Positions 24,074-32,141 of a stretch of DNA of 32,141 nt are shown piece after piece. The stretch lies in NCBI GenBank assembly GCA_021772245.1, contig JAJFMH010000095.1, positions 1 to 32,141 on the forward strand. Reading direction: 5' to 3'. Source of the stretch: Chlamydiota bacterium (lineage in GTDB: Bacteria; Chlamydiota; Chlamydiia; Chlamydiales; Simkaniaceae). Position numbers and translations under genes: made by a program. The notes below the pieces were generated by a model. It was given only the letters and a program-made list of their open reading frames with translations. It did not search any database and was not told where the DNA came from. Position 1 is the stretch's first letter, and each line of letters begins with the position of its first letter.

Positions 24074-25311
24074 GCATTTCAAATGAATGCAAGGTAAACA
24101 AGGGAAGTGTAATTGGTGGCATGCTTCTGATTACCGGAAGTTGCATTGGAGCTGGAATGCTAGCGCTTCCAATACTTACCGGAATAGCAGGTCTCATCCC
24201 TTCTTTTTTGATGTTCCTCTTAGCATGGATATTCATGACAACCACGGCGCTATTACTTGTTGAGGTTAACAGCTGGTTTGGAAAACCTGTTAATTTGATT
24301 TCGATGGTAGGCCACTCTCTTGGAAAATGGGGAAAAGTGCTTTGTTGGATTTTATATCTTTTTTTGTTTTATGCTCTTTTAGTTGCATATACAAGCTTAA
24401 GTGGTAATCACGTATCTTCTTTTTTTGGACATGTTTTATCTATAAATTTGCCAGACTATATTGGTAGTATCTTTTTTGTGCTTCTTTTTGGAGGGTTTGT
24501 GTATCTTGGCACAAAACCTGTCGATCATTTAAATCGACTACTTATGTTTGGAAAAATTTTTGCTTTTGCTTTTTTGGTGCTACTTGGACTTCAGTTTATT
24601 AAGCCCGTAAACCTTGTGCACACTCAAGTGAAATATATCTTTTTTTCTCTTCCCATACTTGTAATATCTTTTGGATTTCATAATATGATTCCATGTTTGT
24701 GCACGTACTTAGACAATGACATGAAACGTGTGAAAAAATCGATCTGGGGAGGCTCACTTCTCACCCTTTTTATTTACATTATTTGGGAAGTAGTGGCCAT
24801 TGGCGTGCTTCCTGTAAAGGGCACACATGGCATTATGGAAAGCTTTATGCAGGATGTTGATGCAGCTCAAGCGATAAGAGATTATTTGGGCTCAAACTTG
24901 GTGGGCGGCTTTGCGCAAGTTCTTGCTTTTTTTGCGATTTTAACATCTTTTTTAGCGCAGTCACTAAGTGTTGTGCATTTTCTTGGAGATGGACTTAAGA
25001 TTAAAAGAAAAAAAAGAGAATCAATTATGCTTTGCGTGATAGCCTTAGCGCCGCCTCTTATTTTTTCTGTAATTAACCCCAATTTATTTTTCCAAGCTCT
25101 TGGATTTGCAGGGGGTATTTGCGCTGTGATCCTTTTTGGCGTATTTCCAGCTCTAATGGCATGGATCGGAAGGTACCACAAAAAACTTACCTCCGATACA
25201 CAAGTGATTGGTGGAAAACTTCTTCTAATCGGCGTATTTTCTTTTGCGGTTTTTATTTTCTTTTATCAAATCACCCAAACTTTTGGACTATCTATTTTCC
25301 CAAAACCATAA
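24070..25311 (+). CDS. tyrP: Tyrosine/tryptophan permease, first of a tandem pair (413 aa)
   Basis: HAAAP-family aromatic amino-acid/H+ symporter in the inner membrane. About 11 hydrophobic segments are visible, starting with IGGMLLITGSCIGAGMLALP, which holds the family's GAGMLALP motif in the first helix. FGFHNMIPCLCTYLDNDMKR mid-protein is the conserved (S/T)FG(F/Y)H..IP block. It starts in the ATGA overlap with thyX, so translation is coupled. Length is normal. Whether it carries Tyr, Trp or Phe cannot be told from sequence. Chlamydiae carry duplicated tyrP genes, which fits. Confidence 0.9.
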   Translation: MSISNECKVNKGSVIGGMLLITGSCIGAGMLALPILTGIAGLIPSFLMFLLAWIFMTTTALLLVEVNSWFGKPVNLISMVGHSLGKWGKVLCWILYLFLFYALLVAYTSLSGNHVSSFFGHVLSINLPDYIGSIFFVLLFGGFVYLGTKPVDHLNRLLMFGKIFAFAFLVLLGLQFIKPVNLVHTQVKYIFFSLPILVISFGFHNMIPCLCTYLDNDMKRVKKSIWGGSLLTLFIYIIWEVVAIGVLPVKGTHGIMESFMQDVDAAQAIRDYLGSNLVGGFAQVLAFFAILTSFLAQSLSVVHFLGDGLKIKRKKRESIMLCVIALAPPLIFSVINPNLFFQALGFAGGICAVILFGVFPALMAWIGRYHKKLTSDTQVIGGKLLLIGVFSFAVFIFFYQITQTFGLSIFPKP

Positions 25312-25320
25312 GAGTTGCAA

Positions 25321-26541
25321 ATGAATAAAGTTAGTCATTACCTAGGTGGTATATTACTTGTTGCTGGAACAACAATTGGAGCTGGAATGCTGGCTCTTCC
25401 AGTATCTACCGCCTTTATTGGTTTTGTGCCCTCTTTATTTGTATTTTTGATTTGTTATTTAGTGATGCTTGCAACTGCTAACTTCTTTTTAGATGTGAAT
25501 ATGCAATTTAAAGGAGAGGCGAATCTAATTTCTATGGCTCATAAAACCCTTGGTCTTTGGGGTCAAATTGTCAGTTGGATTTTTTATGTATTACTACTTT
25601 ATTCCCTTTTAGCAGCATATATTTCAGCGTCTACTCCGGTGTTTGTAGATGCAATTACCTTTGTAACTTCTTGGAAACCACCAGAATATATTGCAGTGTT
25701 TTCTCTGCCGCTTATTTTTGGTGGATTTTTGTATTTGGGCACACTTGGTGTAGATATTATAAATCGCCTTCTAATGCTAGGACTTGTAGTTTCTTTTCTG
25801 TTATTAATAGCGCTACTTCCATCAAGTGTAGAGCCCACGCTGCTTACCCATTTTGATTTGGGCCCTATTTGGGTAGCGTTTCCCATTGTAATTACATCTT
25901 TTGGATATCATATTATTATTCCAAGTCTTACTTCTTATATGAATCATGATCGCAAACATCTAAAAAGAGTGCTTGTCTATGGAAGTTTACTACCACTTAT
26001 AATCTACTTGATTTGGCAATGTTTAATTCTTGGCATCGTGCCACTTACTGGAAAACAAAGTCTTGTATCTGCATGGCAAAGTGGCCTCTCAGCCACAAGC
26101 CCACTTTCATACATAGTAAGCTCCAAGTTAATTAAGCTTGGTGCAAACTTCTTTACCTTTTTTGCAATCGTGACCTCTTTTTTAGGTGTGGCGCTTTCTT
26201 TATCAGATTTCTTGAAAGATGGCCTACGTTTAAAAAAAGGAACCAAAGGCAAACTACTTGCAATAGCTTTGACTTTTGTGCCGCCATTAGCTTTTGTACT
26301 CGCATATAAAAGAGGGTTTATTATTGCTTTGCAATATGCAGGGGCGTTTGTCGCGATTTTACTTATTTTTTTGCCAGCTATTATGGCATGGCATTTAAAG
26401 GCTCCTGCAGTTTACCAAAAGCTCAAGACAAAAGTATTTTTAACTTTTATAATGCTATTTGCTCTTTTCATTGTTGTGCTTGTGTTTATGACGGAGAAAG
26501 GGATGTTTAAAGAGCTGATAGCCCCCTACCTAGGATCGTAA
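25321..26541 (+). CDS. tyrP: Tyrosine/tryptophan permease, second of a tandem pair (406 aa)
   Basis: Paralogue of the gene nine bases upstream, with the same fold and motifs: TTIGAGMLALPVSTAFIGFV in helix 1 and SFGYHIIIPSLTSYMNHDRK mid-protein. About 11 membrane segments. ATG 25321 is chosen over TTG 25315. The two copies are clearly related but well diverged in the loops and C-terminus, pointing to an old duplication and perhaps different substrate preference. Its TAA is followed immediately by the uvrB ATG. Confidence 0.9.
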   Translation: MNKVSHYLGGILLVAGTTIGAGMLALPVSTAFIGFVPSLFVFLICYLVMLATANFFLDVNMQFKGEANLISMAHKTLGLWGQIVSWIFYVLLLYSLLAAYISASTPVFVDAITFVTSWKPPEYIAVFSLPLIFGGFLYLGTLGVDIINRLLMLGLVVSFLLLIALLPSSVEPTLLTHFDLGPIWVAFPIVITSFGYHIIIPSLTSYMNHDRKHLKRVLVYGSLLPLIIYLIWQCLILGIVPLTGKQSLVSAWQSGLSATSPLSYIVSSKLIKLGANFFTFFAIVTSFLGVALSLSDFLKDGLRLKKGTKGKLLAIALTFVPPLAFVLAYKRGFIIALQYAGAFVAILLIFLPAIMAWHLKAPAVYQKLKTKVFLTFIMLFALFIVVLVFMTEKGMFKELIAPYLGS

Positions 26542-28539
26542 ATGTTTACCCTAGAGTCAGAATTTTCTCCCTGCGGCGATCAACCAAAAGCGATTGAAGC
26601 CCTTTCAAAAGGGGTTTTAGATGGTAGAAAATCACAAGTATTACTCGGTGTTACAGGTTCTGGAAAAACCTATACCATGGCAAACATTATCAAAAATGTT
26701 AAAAAGCCAGCTCTTATTTTAGCTCATAATAAAACGCTCGCAGCGCAGCTTTATCAAGAGTTTAAATCCTTTTTTCCAAACAATGCAGTAGAGTATTTTG
26801 TATCTTACTATGACTATTATCAACCTGAGGCGTATCTAGCTCGAACAGATACATATATTGAAAAGGATCTATCGATAAACGAACATATCGAGAAGCTTCG
26901 CTTAAGCGCTACAAGATCACTACTTGAGCGAGACGATGTCATCATCGTCTCTTCCGTATCATGCATCTATGGTTTAGGGATGCCAGATTATTACGATAAG
27001 ATGAAACTTACACTTGAGCTTGGAGAAAATTATCGAAGAGATGATGTGCTTTTTCACTTAGTAGAGCTTCATTACAAACGCAATGATTTTGATCTCGCAA
27101 GATCTGCTTTTCGAGTGAGGGGGGATGTCATAGATATTGTTCCGGCCTATGAAGAAGATATGGCTTATCGGATCGAGTTTTTTGGTGATGAAGTAGAAAG
27201 GTTAAGTATCATCGATCCACTCACAAATAAAGTCTTAGAGCGTATTAAGAAAGTTGTTATTTACCCAGGCTCTCACCACGTAACTCCTGAAGATGTGCGT
27301 ATGCATGCGCTCGATACGATTAAAGATGAGCTTGATGAAAGAATGACCTACTTTGAAAAAGAAAATAAGCTGATAGAGCGGCAGCGCATAGAAGAGAGAA
27401 CCAAATACGATCTCGAAATGATCAAGGAGATGGGGTTTTGTAAAGGCGTTGAAAATTATTCTCGCCATTTTGGAGATAGACTTCCAGGATCGCCTCCTGC
27501 TTGTTTAATGAACTATTTTAAAGAGGATTTTCTCCTTTTTGTAGATGAATCTCATCAAACTCTTCCCCAAGTTCACGCCATGTATAATGGAGATCGCGCA
27601 AGAAAGAATTCCCTTATTGAGTTTGGATTTAGGCTCCCATCTGCCTATGACAATAGACCTCTTAAATTCGAAGAATTTCACTCTTCGATCAAACAAGTCA
27701 TCTATGTCTCTGCAACGCCCGGCGAATATGAAGTAAATGAGTCTGGTGGGGAAGTTGTCCAACAGATCATTCGACCAACCGGATTACTTGATCCCATTAT
27801 TGAGGTAAAACCTGCTACAGACCAAGTTGATGACTGTTTAGAAGAAATTCGTCAAGAAATAGAAAAAGGTAATCGCGTTCTTGTGACCACACTTACTAAA
27901 AAGCTCTCCGAAGATCTTTCTAGGTATCTAGAAGATATTGGCGTTAAAGCCAAATATCTTCATTCAGATATTGATACGCTCGAGCGAATACAAATTATAA
28001 GTGATCTGCGCGTTGGTAAATTTGATGTGCTTGTCGGAATTAATTTACTAAGAGAGGGTTTAGATATTCCAGAGGTTGCTCTTGTTGCTATTTTAGATGC
28101 TGATAAAGAAGGGTTTTTGCGAAGCGCGACAGCCCTTACGCAAACATGCGGAAGAGCTGCTCGAAATGTAAATGGACGCGTAATTATGTACGCAGACAAA
28201 ATTACTAAATCAATGCAGATGGCGATTGATACTACAAAACAAAGAAGAGAGATTCAAGATGCCTATAATAAAAAGCATGGCATTACACCTAAATCGATTA
28301 AGAAAAAAGTATCAGAAGATCTCACAGAAACCTTTGTAGGTGCGAAACTCACAGAAGAAGAAAAAAAATCAAAGCAGAAACGATTTAAATCAGCCAAAGA
28401 ACTCGCTGACAAAATCAAAGAATGTGAAGCGCTAATGAGACAGTCTGCCCAAGATTATGATTTTGAAGAGGCTGCCAAGTACAGAGATCTTATGCGTTAC
28501 TACTCAGATCTGCAACTTTTAGAAGATAATCCCAAGTGA
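26542..28539 (+). CDS. uvrB: Excinuclease ABC subunit B (665 aa)
   Basis: DNA-damage recognition helicase of nucleotide excision repair, working with UvrA and UvrC. Walker A GVTGSGKT is at 36-43. The beta-hairpin that probes the duplex includes YYDYYQPEAY near 93-102. The DESH box is at ~335-338. Helicase motifs LHSDIDTLERI, VLVGINLLREGLDIPEV and QTCGRAARN follow. The C-terminal UVR motif (AQDYDFEEAAKYRDLM), which contacts UvrC, is intact. Length is normal. ATG directly follows the stop of the permease gene, and the last four bases overlap the flippase gene. Confidence 0.97.
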   Translation: MFTLESEFSPCGDQPKAIEALSKGVLDGRKSQVLLGVTGSGKTYTMANIIKNVKKPALILAHNKTLAAQLYQEFKSFFPNNAVEYFVSYYDYYQPEAYLARTDTYIEKDLSINEHIEKLRLSATRSLLERDDVIIVSSVSCIYGLGMPDYYDKMKLTLELGENYRRDDVLFHLVELHYKRNDFDLARSAFRVRGDVIDIVPAYEEDMAYRIEFFGDEVERLSIIDPLTNKVLERIKKVVIYPGSHHVTPEDVRMHALDTIKDELDERMTYFEKENKLIERQRIEERTKYDLEMIKEMGFCKGVENYSRHFGDRLPGSPPACLMNYFKEDFLLFVDESHQTLPQVHAMYNGDRARKNSLIEFGFRLPSAYDNRPLKFEEFHSSIKQVIYVSATPGEYEVNESGGEVVQQIIRPTGLLDPIIEVKPATDQVDDCLEEIRQEIEKGNRVLVTTLTKKLSEDLSRYLEDIGVKAKYLHSDIDTLERIQIISDLRVGKFDVLVGINLLREGLDIPEVALVAILDADKEGFLRSATALTQTCGRAARNVNGRVIMYADKITKSMQMAIDTTKQRREIQDAYNKKHGITPKSIKKKVSEDLTETFVGAKLTEEEKKSKQKRFKSAKELADKIKECEALMRQSAQDYDFEEAAKYRDLMRYYSDLQLLEDNPK

Positions 28540-29819
28540 CAACGCATATCCGAACTAAAAAAAGAATACTTGGAAGTGTATCTTTGTTTGGGTCGAAAGT
28601 AGTTTCCTTTCTAATGCAACTGGGGTTTACCGCCTATTTTGCAAGAAGCTTTAGCCTAGATCACTTTGGGATATGGGCGCTACTATCTTCCTTTGTTTTT
28701 ATTTGTACAACGCTCGATCTTGGATTTTTAGGAAGTGGTCTGCGTAATCCATTTACAAATGAAACGGACAATGAAGAAAAGAGAAAGCAATTTTTTTCTG
28801 TATTTTACATCTCTTGTATAGCGTATTTACTTTTTTTGATCATTGCCACTTTTGCAGTGCCGCAATTCCCCTGGAAGGAAAGCTTCCATATTGAATCTCT
28901 ATCGAACCAACAGGTATCATCCTTGTTTTTACTTGTAGCTGTCAGCGTATTAATTCGGCTGCCGTTTACTCTTTCATCAAGTGTGTTTTTTGCAGATGAG
29001 CAGACGCACCTGAAAGGTATATTTGATATGGTAGAGTCGGCCATAATTGGGGTGTCCCTTTTGCTTTGCATAGCTATGCAATGTAGTTTTATGCAATCTG
29101 TTACAATCTACTTTACAGCTTTTGCAATCGGGCCTATTTTTTCTTTTGCATTTCTTCTTCGAGATAGAAATTGGAAATTGGGTTGGGTGTCTTTTACGAC
29201 TATGAAGGCAACGCTTCGCGTCATTGGAAAAGACAGCTTTTATCTCTTTGTTATAAATATGGCAGCTGTTTGTCTTTTTGCATTGTTTCCTTTTTTAGTA
29301 GCTAGCATGTCAACGATAAGGCAAGCGGGGGAGTTTTCTCTTTTGTTAAAGTTGTATACATTACTGCTTGGCATTCACTATCCACTTATTTTGCCACTTT
29401 GGCCGTCTATTGCTCATGCCAGAAAAGAAAACCAAACAAAGTGGATACGTAAAGAGGTTATTCGTACAATGCTTTTTACAGGACTGCTATTTGGACTCGG
29501 AGGAGGTATTGTAACCATTTTTCATAGGGAGCTTATCTTTCTTTGGTCTGGGGTTCAGGTTTCTTTTTTTCCAATAGCATTTACGCTTTACCTCTGGGTA
29601 TTTATTTTGGGTTTAGTAAACACATTGACGCAGGTTTTATTTGCCTATAGTCAATTTTTGACGCAAGCAGTATATTACTCTTTTGCAGCGCTTAATATTC
29701 TATTTCTCAAAATTTTAATCGGAAATATTAATGAAATTAAGGTTGTTATTCTTTTAGCAACGCTTGGAATAATTCCACTTTTTATTTTTCAAATGCAAAA
29801 AACAAAAAAAATTTCCTAA
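28536..29819 (+). CDS. Wzx/MATE-type polysaccharide flippase or transporter (427 aa)
   Basis: Integral inner-membrane protein with about 12 hydrophobic segments and the opening typical of Wzx/PST proteins: SVSLFGSKVVSFLMQLGFTA followed by YFARSFSLDHFGIWALLSSF. Members flip lipid-linked oligosaccharides across the membrane; a MATE-type role cannot be excluded. It starts with GTG in the GTGA overlap with the uvrB stop, so it is the last gene of the thyX-tyrP-tyrP-uvrB run. No glycosyltransferase genes are adjacent, which is unusual for Wzx. A link to the surface-glycan theme (YjbH-like protein, sulfotransferases) is speculative. Confidence 0.72.
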   Translation: MTTHIRTKKRILGSVSLFGSKVVSFLMQLGFTAYFARSFSLDHFGIWALLSSFVFICTTLDLGFLGSGLRNPFTNETDNEEKRKQFFSVFYISCIAYLLFLIIATFAVPQFPWKESFHIESLSNQQVSSLFLLVAVSVLIRLPFTLSSSVFFADEQTHLKGIFDMVESAIIGVSLLLCIAMQCSFMQSVTIYFTAFAIGPIFSFAFLLRDRNWKLGWVSFTTMKATLRVIGKDSFYLFVINMAAVCLFALFPFLVASMSTIRQAGEFSLLLKLYTLLLGIHYPLILPLWPSIAHARKENQTKWIRKEVIRTMLFTGLLFGLGGGIVTIFHRELIFLWSGVQVSFFPIAFTLYLWVFILGLVNTLTQVLFAYSQFLTQAVYYSFAALNILFLKILIGNINEIKVVILLATLGIIPLFIFQMQKTKKIS

Positions 29820-29963
29820 GACTGCAGTTTGAGATCAGTTTACTTGATTAATTTATGGTTAGATGTTGCAGATTTTTAGTCAGCAATTTAACAAAAAAAT
29901 TTTATTATAAAATATTTAATGCTACCTTGAAAAAAAAAAGTAGTTTATATTAAGTGTCGCGCT

Positions 29964-32141
29964 TTGAAATATTGTAAATGGTTAATGGTTCTGGCTTTTG
30001 CAAATGCAATGGCAACAGATTTTGTATGGGATAATGCAAGTGGGGGAGATTGGGATATAGCCACAAATTGGGATTTAGATTCTGGATTTCCCAACGCTAA
30101 TACTGATGAAGCCACAATCGATATTGATACATCATCTGATGTGACAGTAACAGGGACTAGAACAATTAGGCAATTACACTTAGATAACGCAGGTGGCACA
30201 ATCCTATCAGGAGTTGGGCAACTTAATATCTTTTTAGATAACTCTCATACTCCCCAAATCGATGTTACAAGTATCAATGGTGATGGTGACCATACGATTG
30301 GTGTGGATATAGAAGTACAAGCTGCAGCTCGTGATTTTCAAATTACAAACGACTCGGCAGGTAGGCTTACTATTTCGTCTGTTATTTCGTCTACAGGTAG
30401 TGGTTTTGGAGCTTTTGGAGTAGACGGTCCAGGGACAATTGAATTTTCTGGAATTAATACTTACACAACTGGAAATGGAGGTGGTGGAGATTTTATTATA
30501 GGAACAAATACAGGCGCTGTAGTTGAATTAAACGCAACGGGTGGCTTAGCAATTCCTAACTTGGGGATGGGGTCTGAAGACATTAGTTTAGATAATGACA
30601 GTACGCTGCGACTTCTACAGTCGGATCAGATTGGAACTCAAAATAGCCTACAATTTAATTCTGGTGGTATCTTTGATTTAAATGGGTTTGATCAAACTAT
30701 TTCCGATGTAACCTTTTCTTCTTCCTCAGGTACTCAAAGTATTACAACTGGCGCTGGTACTTTGCGAGCAACCAATTTTATTATATCAGGATCTCAACCA
30801 GTTTCTATTACTGGAAATTTATCAATGTATGCTAGTGATTCTGTCATATCGGTTACTGATGTCGGTCTAATGATTGAAAATATAAATATTGAAGGGGACT
30901 CTTGCGCTATATTCCTTGACACATCTACAGCTGAGATTACAGGCGTTCTTTCTTCAACAGGAACTATAGATTTTGGAGTTTCGGGCTCTGAACTTGCCGA
31001 TAGTCTTACTTTGAGTGGAGCATCTGCAAATACGTATTCAGGAGCATTTATAGTCCAAGATGCTCAGCTGGATCTAAATAAAGTAGGTGTGGTTGCAATT
31101 ACGGGAGATTTAACTGTAATTTCAGGCCCAAGCACAATAACTGTGTTGCAAAGTGGGCAGTTTGGTGGGTCATCTGCAACAGGTACAGTTTCAATGCAAG
31201 ATGCAGATGTCATTTTTGATATTTCTTCAACAGCTTCTGGAGAAACTATTGGCGCTCTAGATTATAGAGAAGGAACACTCACTCAAGGGGGAATGACACT
31301 TTCTTTAGCAACAACTGGAACCAATGCTCTTACCATGAGAGATACCACAATATCAGGACCTATTAGCATTATTAGTGCATCCGGAGGGGGAGTAAGTTTT
31401 GATGATAGTGATGACGGTACAGCGATTATTTCAGGGGCTTTCGATCTTGGAACAATAGTTCGAGACTTTGATATTGATAATGGATCAGCATCTACTGATA
31501 TGCGTATTACAAGTGTAATTTCAGGAACCGGTGGAGGAATAAATTTAACGGGAGCTGGAACGTTAGAACTTATGGGATCGGCAAGTAATACCTTTACAGG
31601 TAATGTTACAGCAGGTGCTGGTACTTTGATTTTAGACAATAGCTCTGGAACAGTTATTCTAGGCGAGCTTGTTATATCTGGTGGGACTGTGACAACTCCT
31701 AACTCATCACAAACACTTGGATCTCTTAATTTTCAAAGTGGGACACTTACCCAATCGGGTAATGCACTTAACCTAGATTCTACTGGAACCAATGCTCTTA
31801 CTATGAGAGGTGTTACCATTTCAGATGGAATAAATCTTACGGGAGCATCTGGTGGTGGCGTTTTTTATGATAGTAATTCTGGCTCTTCCACAACAGCAAC
31901 CATCTCTGGAGATTTAGATATTGGATCAGCTATTCGCGCATTTAATATTGAGTCTGGTGCAAGCGCTACTGACATGGAAATATCTGGAGTTATTTCAGGA
32001 ACAGGTGGCATTGCAAAATCAGGCGCTGGTCTTTTAGAGTTAAACGGCTCGGCGTCTAATACCTATTCGGGTACTACATCAGTGAGTGCTGGTACCTTAG
32101 CGCTTAATATGTCATCGGGTGATGCGTTTGCATCTACAACA
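29964..32141 (+). CDS. Large autotransporter-type surface protein, 5' part (at least 726 codons, runs off the window)
   Basis: I read this frame through every line from 29931 to 32141 without a stop. The only fitting start is TTG 29964, giving MKYCKWLMVLAFANAMA as a signal peptide with cleavage before TDFVWDN; ATG 29985 would leave too short a signal, and no ribosome site is obvious. The mature sequence is Gly/Ser/Thr-rich, Lys-poor beta-helix material. It carries passenger-associated repeats of the form SGVISGTGGIAKSGAGLLEL, then NGSASNTYSGTTSVSAGTL. The N-terminal VWDNASGGDWDIATNWDLDS is the usual opening of such passengers. A C-terminal beta-barrel would lie beyond the edge. Chlamydial Pmp motifs (GGAI, FxxN) are not evident, so it is a PATR-type autotransporter rather than a classical Pmp. 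Confidence 0.82.
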   Translation, partial: MKYCKWLMVLAFANAMATDFVWDNASGGDWDIATNWDLDSGFPNANTDEATIDIDTSSDVTVTGTRTIRQLHLDNAGGTILSGVGQLNIFLDNSHTPQIDVTSINGDGDHTIGVDIEVQAAARDFQITNDSAGRLTISSVISSTGSGFGAFGVDGPGTIEFSGINTYTTGNGGGGDFIIGTNTGAVVELNATGGLAIPNLGMGSEDISLDNDSTLRLLQSDQIGTQNSLQFNSGGIFDLNGFDQTISDVTFSSSSGTQSITTGAGTLRATNFIISGSQPVSITGNLSMYASDSVISVTDVGLMIENINIEGDSCAIFLDTSTAEITGVLSSTGTIDFGVSGSELADSLTLSGASANTYSGAFIVQDAQLDLNKVGVVAITGDLTVISGPSTITVLQSGQFGGSSATGTVSMQDADVIFDISSTASGETIGALDYREGTLTQGGMTLSLATTGTNALTMRDTTISGPISIISASGGGVSFDDSDDGTAIISGAFDLGTIVRDFDIDNGSASTDMRITSVISGTGGGINLTGAGTLELMGSASNTFTGNVTAGAGTLILDNSSGTVILGELVISGGTVTTPNSSQTLGSLNFQSGTLTQSGNALNLDSTGTNALTMRGVTISDGINLTGASGGGVFYDSNSGSSTTATISGDLDIGSAIRAFNIESGASATDMEISGVISGTGGIAKSGAGLLELNGSASNTYSGTTSVSAGTLALNMSSGDAFASTT
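31248..32141 (+). repeat. 468-bp (156-residue) tandem repeat inside the autotransporter gene
   Basis: Unit A begins at IGALDYREGTLTQGG (31248) and unit B at LGSLNFQSGTLTQSG (31716). Both continue with TTGTNALTMR or STGTNALTMR, then ASGGGV, a stretch around R-DFDI or R-AFNI, VISGTGG, and a GSASNT(F/Y) segment. At DNA level ACTGGAACCAATGCTCTTAC recurs at 31314 and 31782, exactly 468 bases apart. A more diverged copy of the second half lies near 30330-30480. Unit B is cut by the window end, so further units may follow. Confidence 0.8.

Noticed and set aside
24070-26541. Recent tandem duplication of tyrP
   Set aside because: The copies share motifs but are well diverged at DNA and protein level, so the duplication is old.
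31283-31639. 118-codon Pro/Ser/Val-rich minus-strand frame
   Set aside because: Antisense to the autotransporter passenger. Its composition is the mirror of Gly/Thr/Ser repeats, as expected for a shadow frame.

Overview
The window (about 35% GC by eye) most likely comes from a member of the phylum Chlamydiota, probably an environmental (Parachlamydiales-like) lineage rather than Chlamydia itself. Supporting signs are: a 719-residue GreA in which the normal elongation factor is only the last ~155 residues; a ~540-residue ThyX-like protein next to hemB; a separate nqrA beside greA; tandem TyrP-type permeases; and a four-gene block ending in 5-formyltetrahydrofolate cyclo-ligase. From memory, this content and order match Chlamydia trachomatis CT632-CT636 (thyX-like, hemB, nqrA, greA) and CT646-CT649. 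No database was searched.

Region 1 (1-5030) is accessory. It is a same-strand array of four sulfotransferase-like genes plus a fifth truncated copy at the left edge. Each intact gene encodes a Sec-type signal peptide, a PAPS-binding P-loop (PKCxGTT), a GHFPxWF motif and an LRDPxxRxxSHxRY motif. Three of the four also carry a ~150-residue C-terminal beta-rich domain. They look like exported enzymes for sulfating a glycan or other target outside the bacterial cytoplasm. This is the most novel system in the window.

Region 2 (5012-12871) holds an unknown tail-anchored protein, a GspL/PilM-like plus GspM/PilN-like pair, a MORN-type repeat lipoprotein, ygfA, an opposing oppA-lipoprotein operon, and an NlpC/P60 peptidase.

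Region 3 (12850-21467) is housekeeping: yacP-like, rdgB and greA on the minus strand, nqrA and a YjbH-like outer-membrane protein on the plus strand, then an FKBP-type isomerase and hemB on the minus strand.

A 980-bp gene-poor gap (21468-22447) follows. It lies between divergent hemB and thyX and is dense in inverted repeats.

Region 4 (22448-29819) is one tightly packed plus-strand run: thyX, two tyrP permeases, uvrB and a Wzx/MATE-type flippase, with overlaps or gaps of only a few bases.

Region 5 (29964 to the right edge) is the start of a large autotransporter-type surface protein. It is open for at least 726 codons, probably begins at a TTG, and contains a 468-bp (156-residue) internal repeat. 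It runs out of the window.

All four convergent gene pairs either overlap at their stop codons or are one base apart, so the genome is compact and leaves no room for conventional terminators between them.
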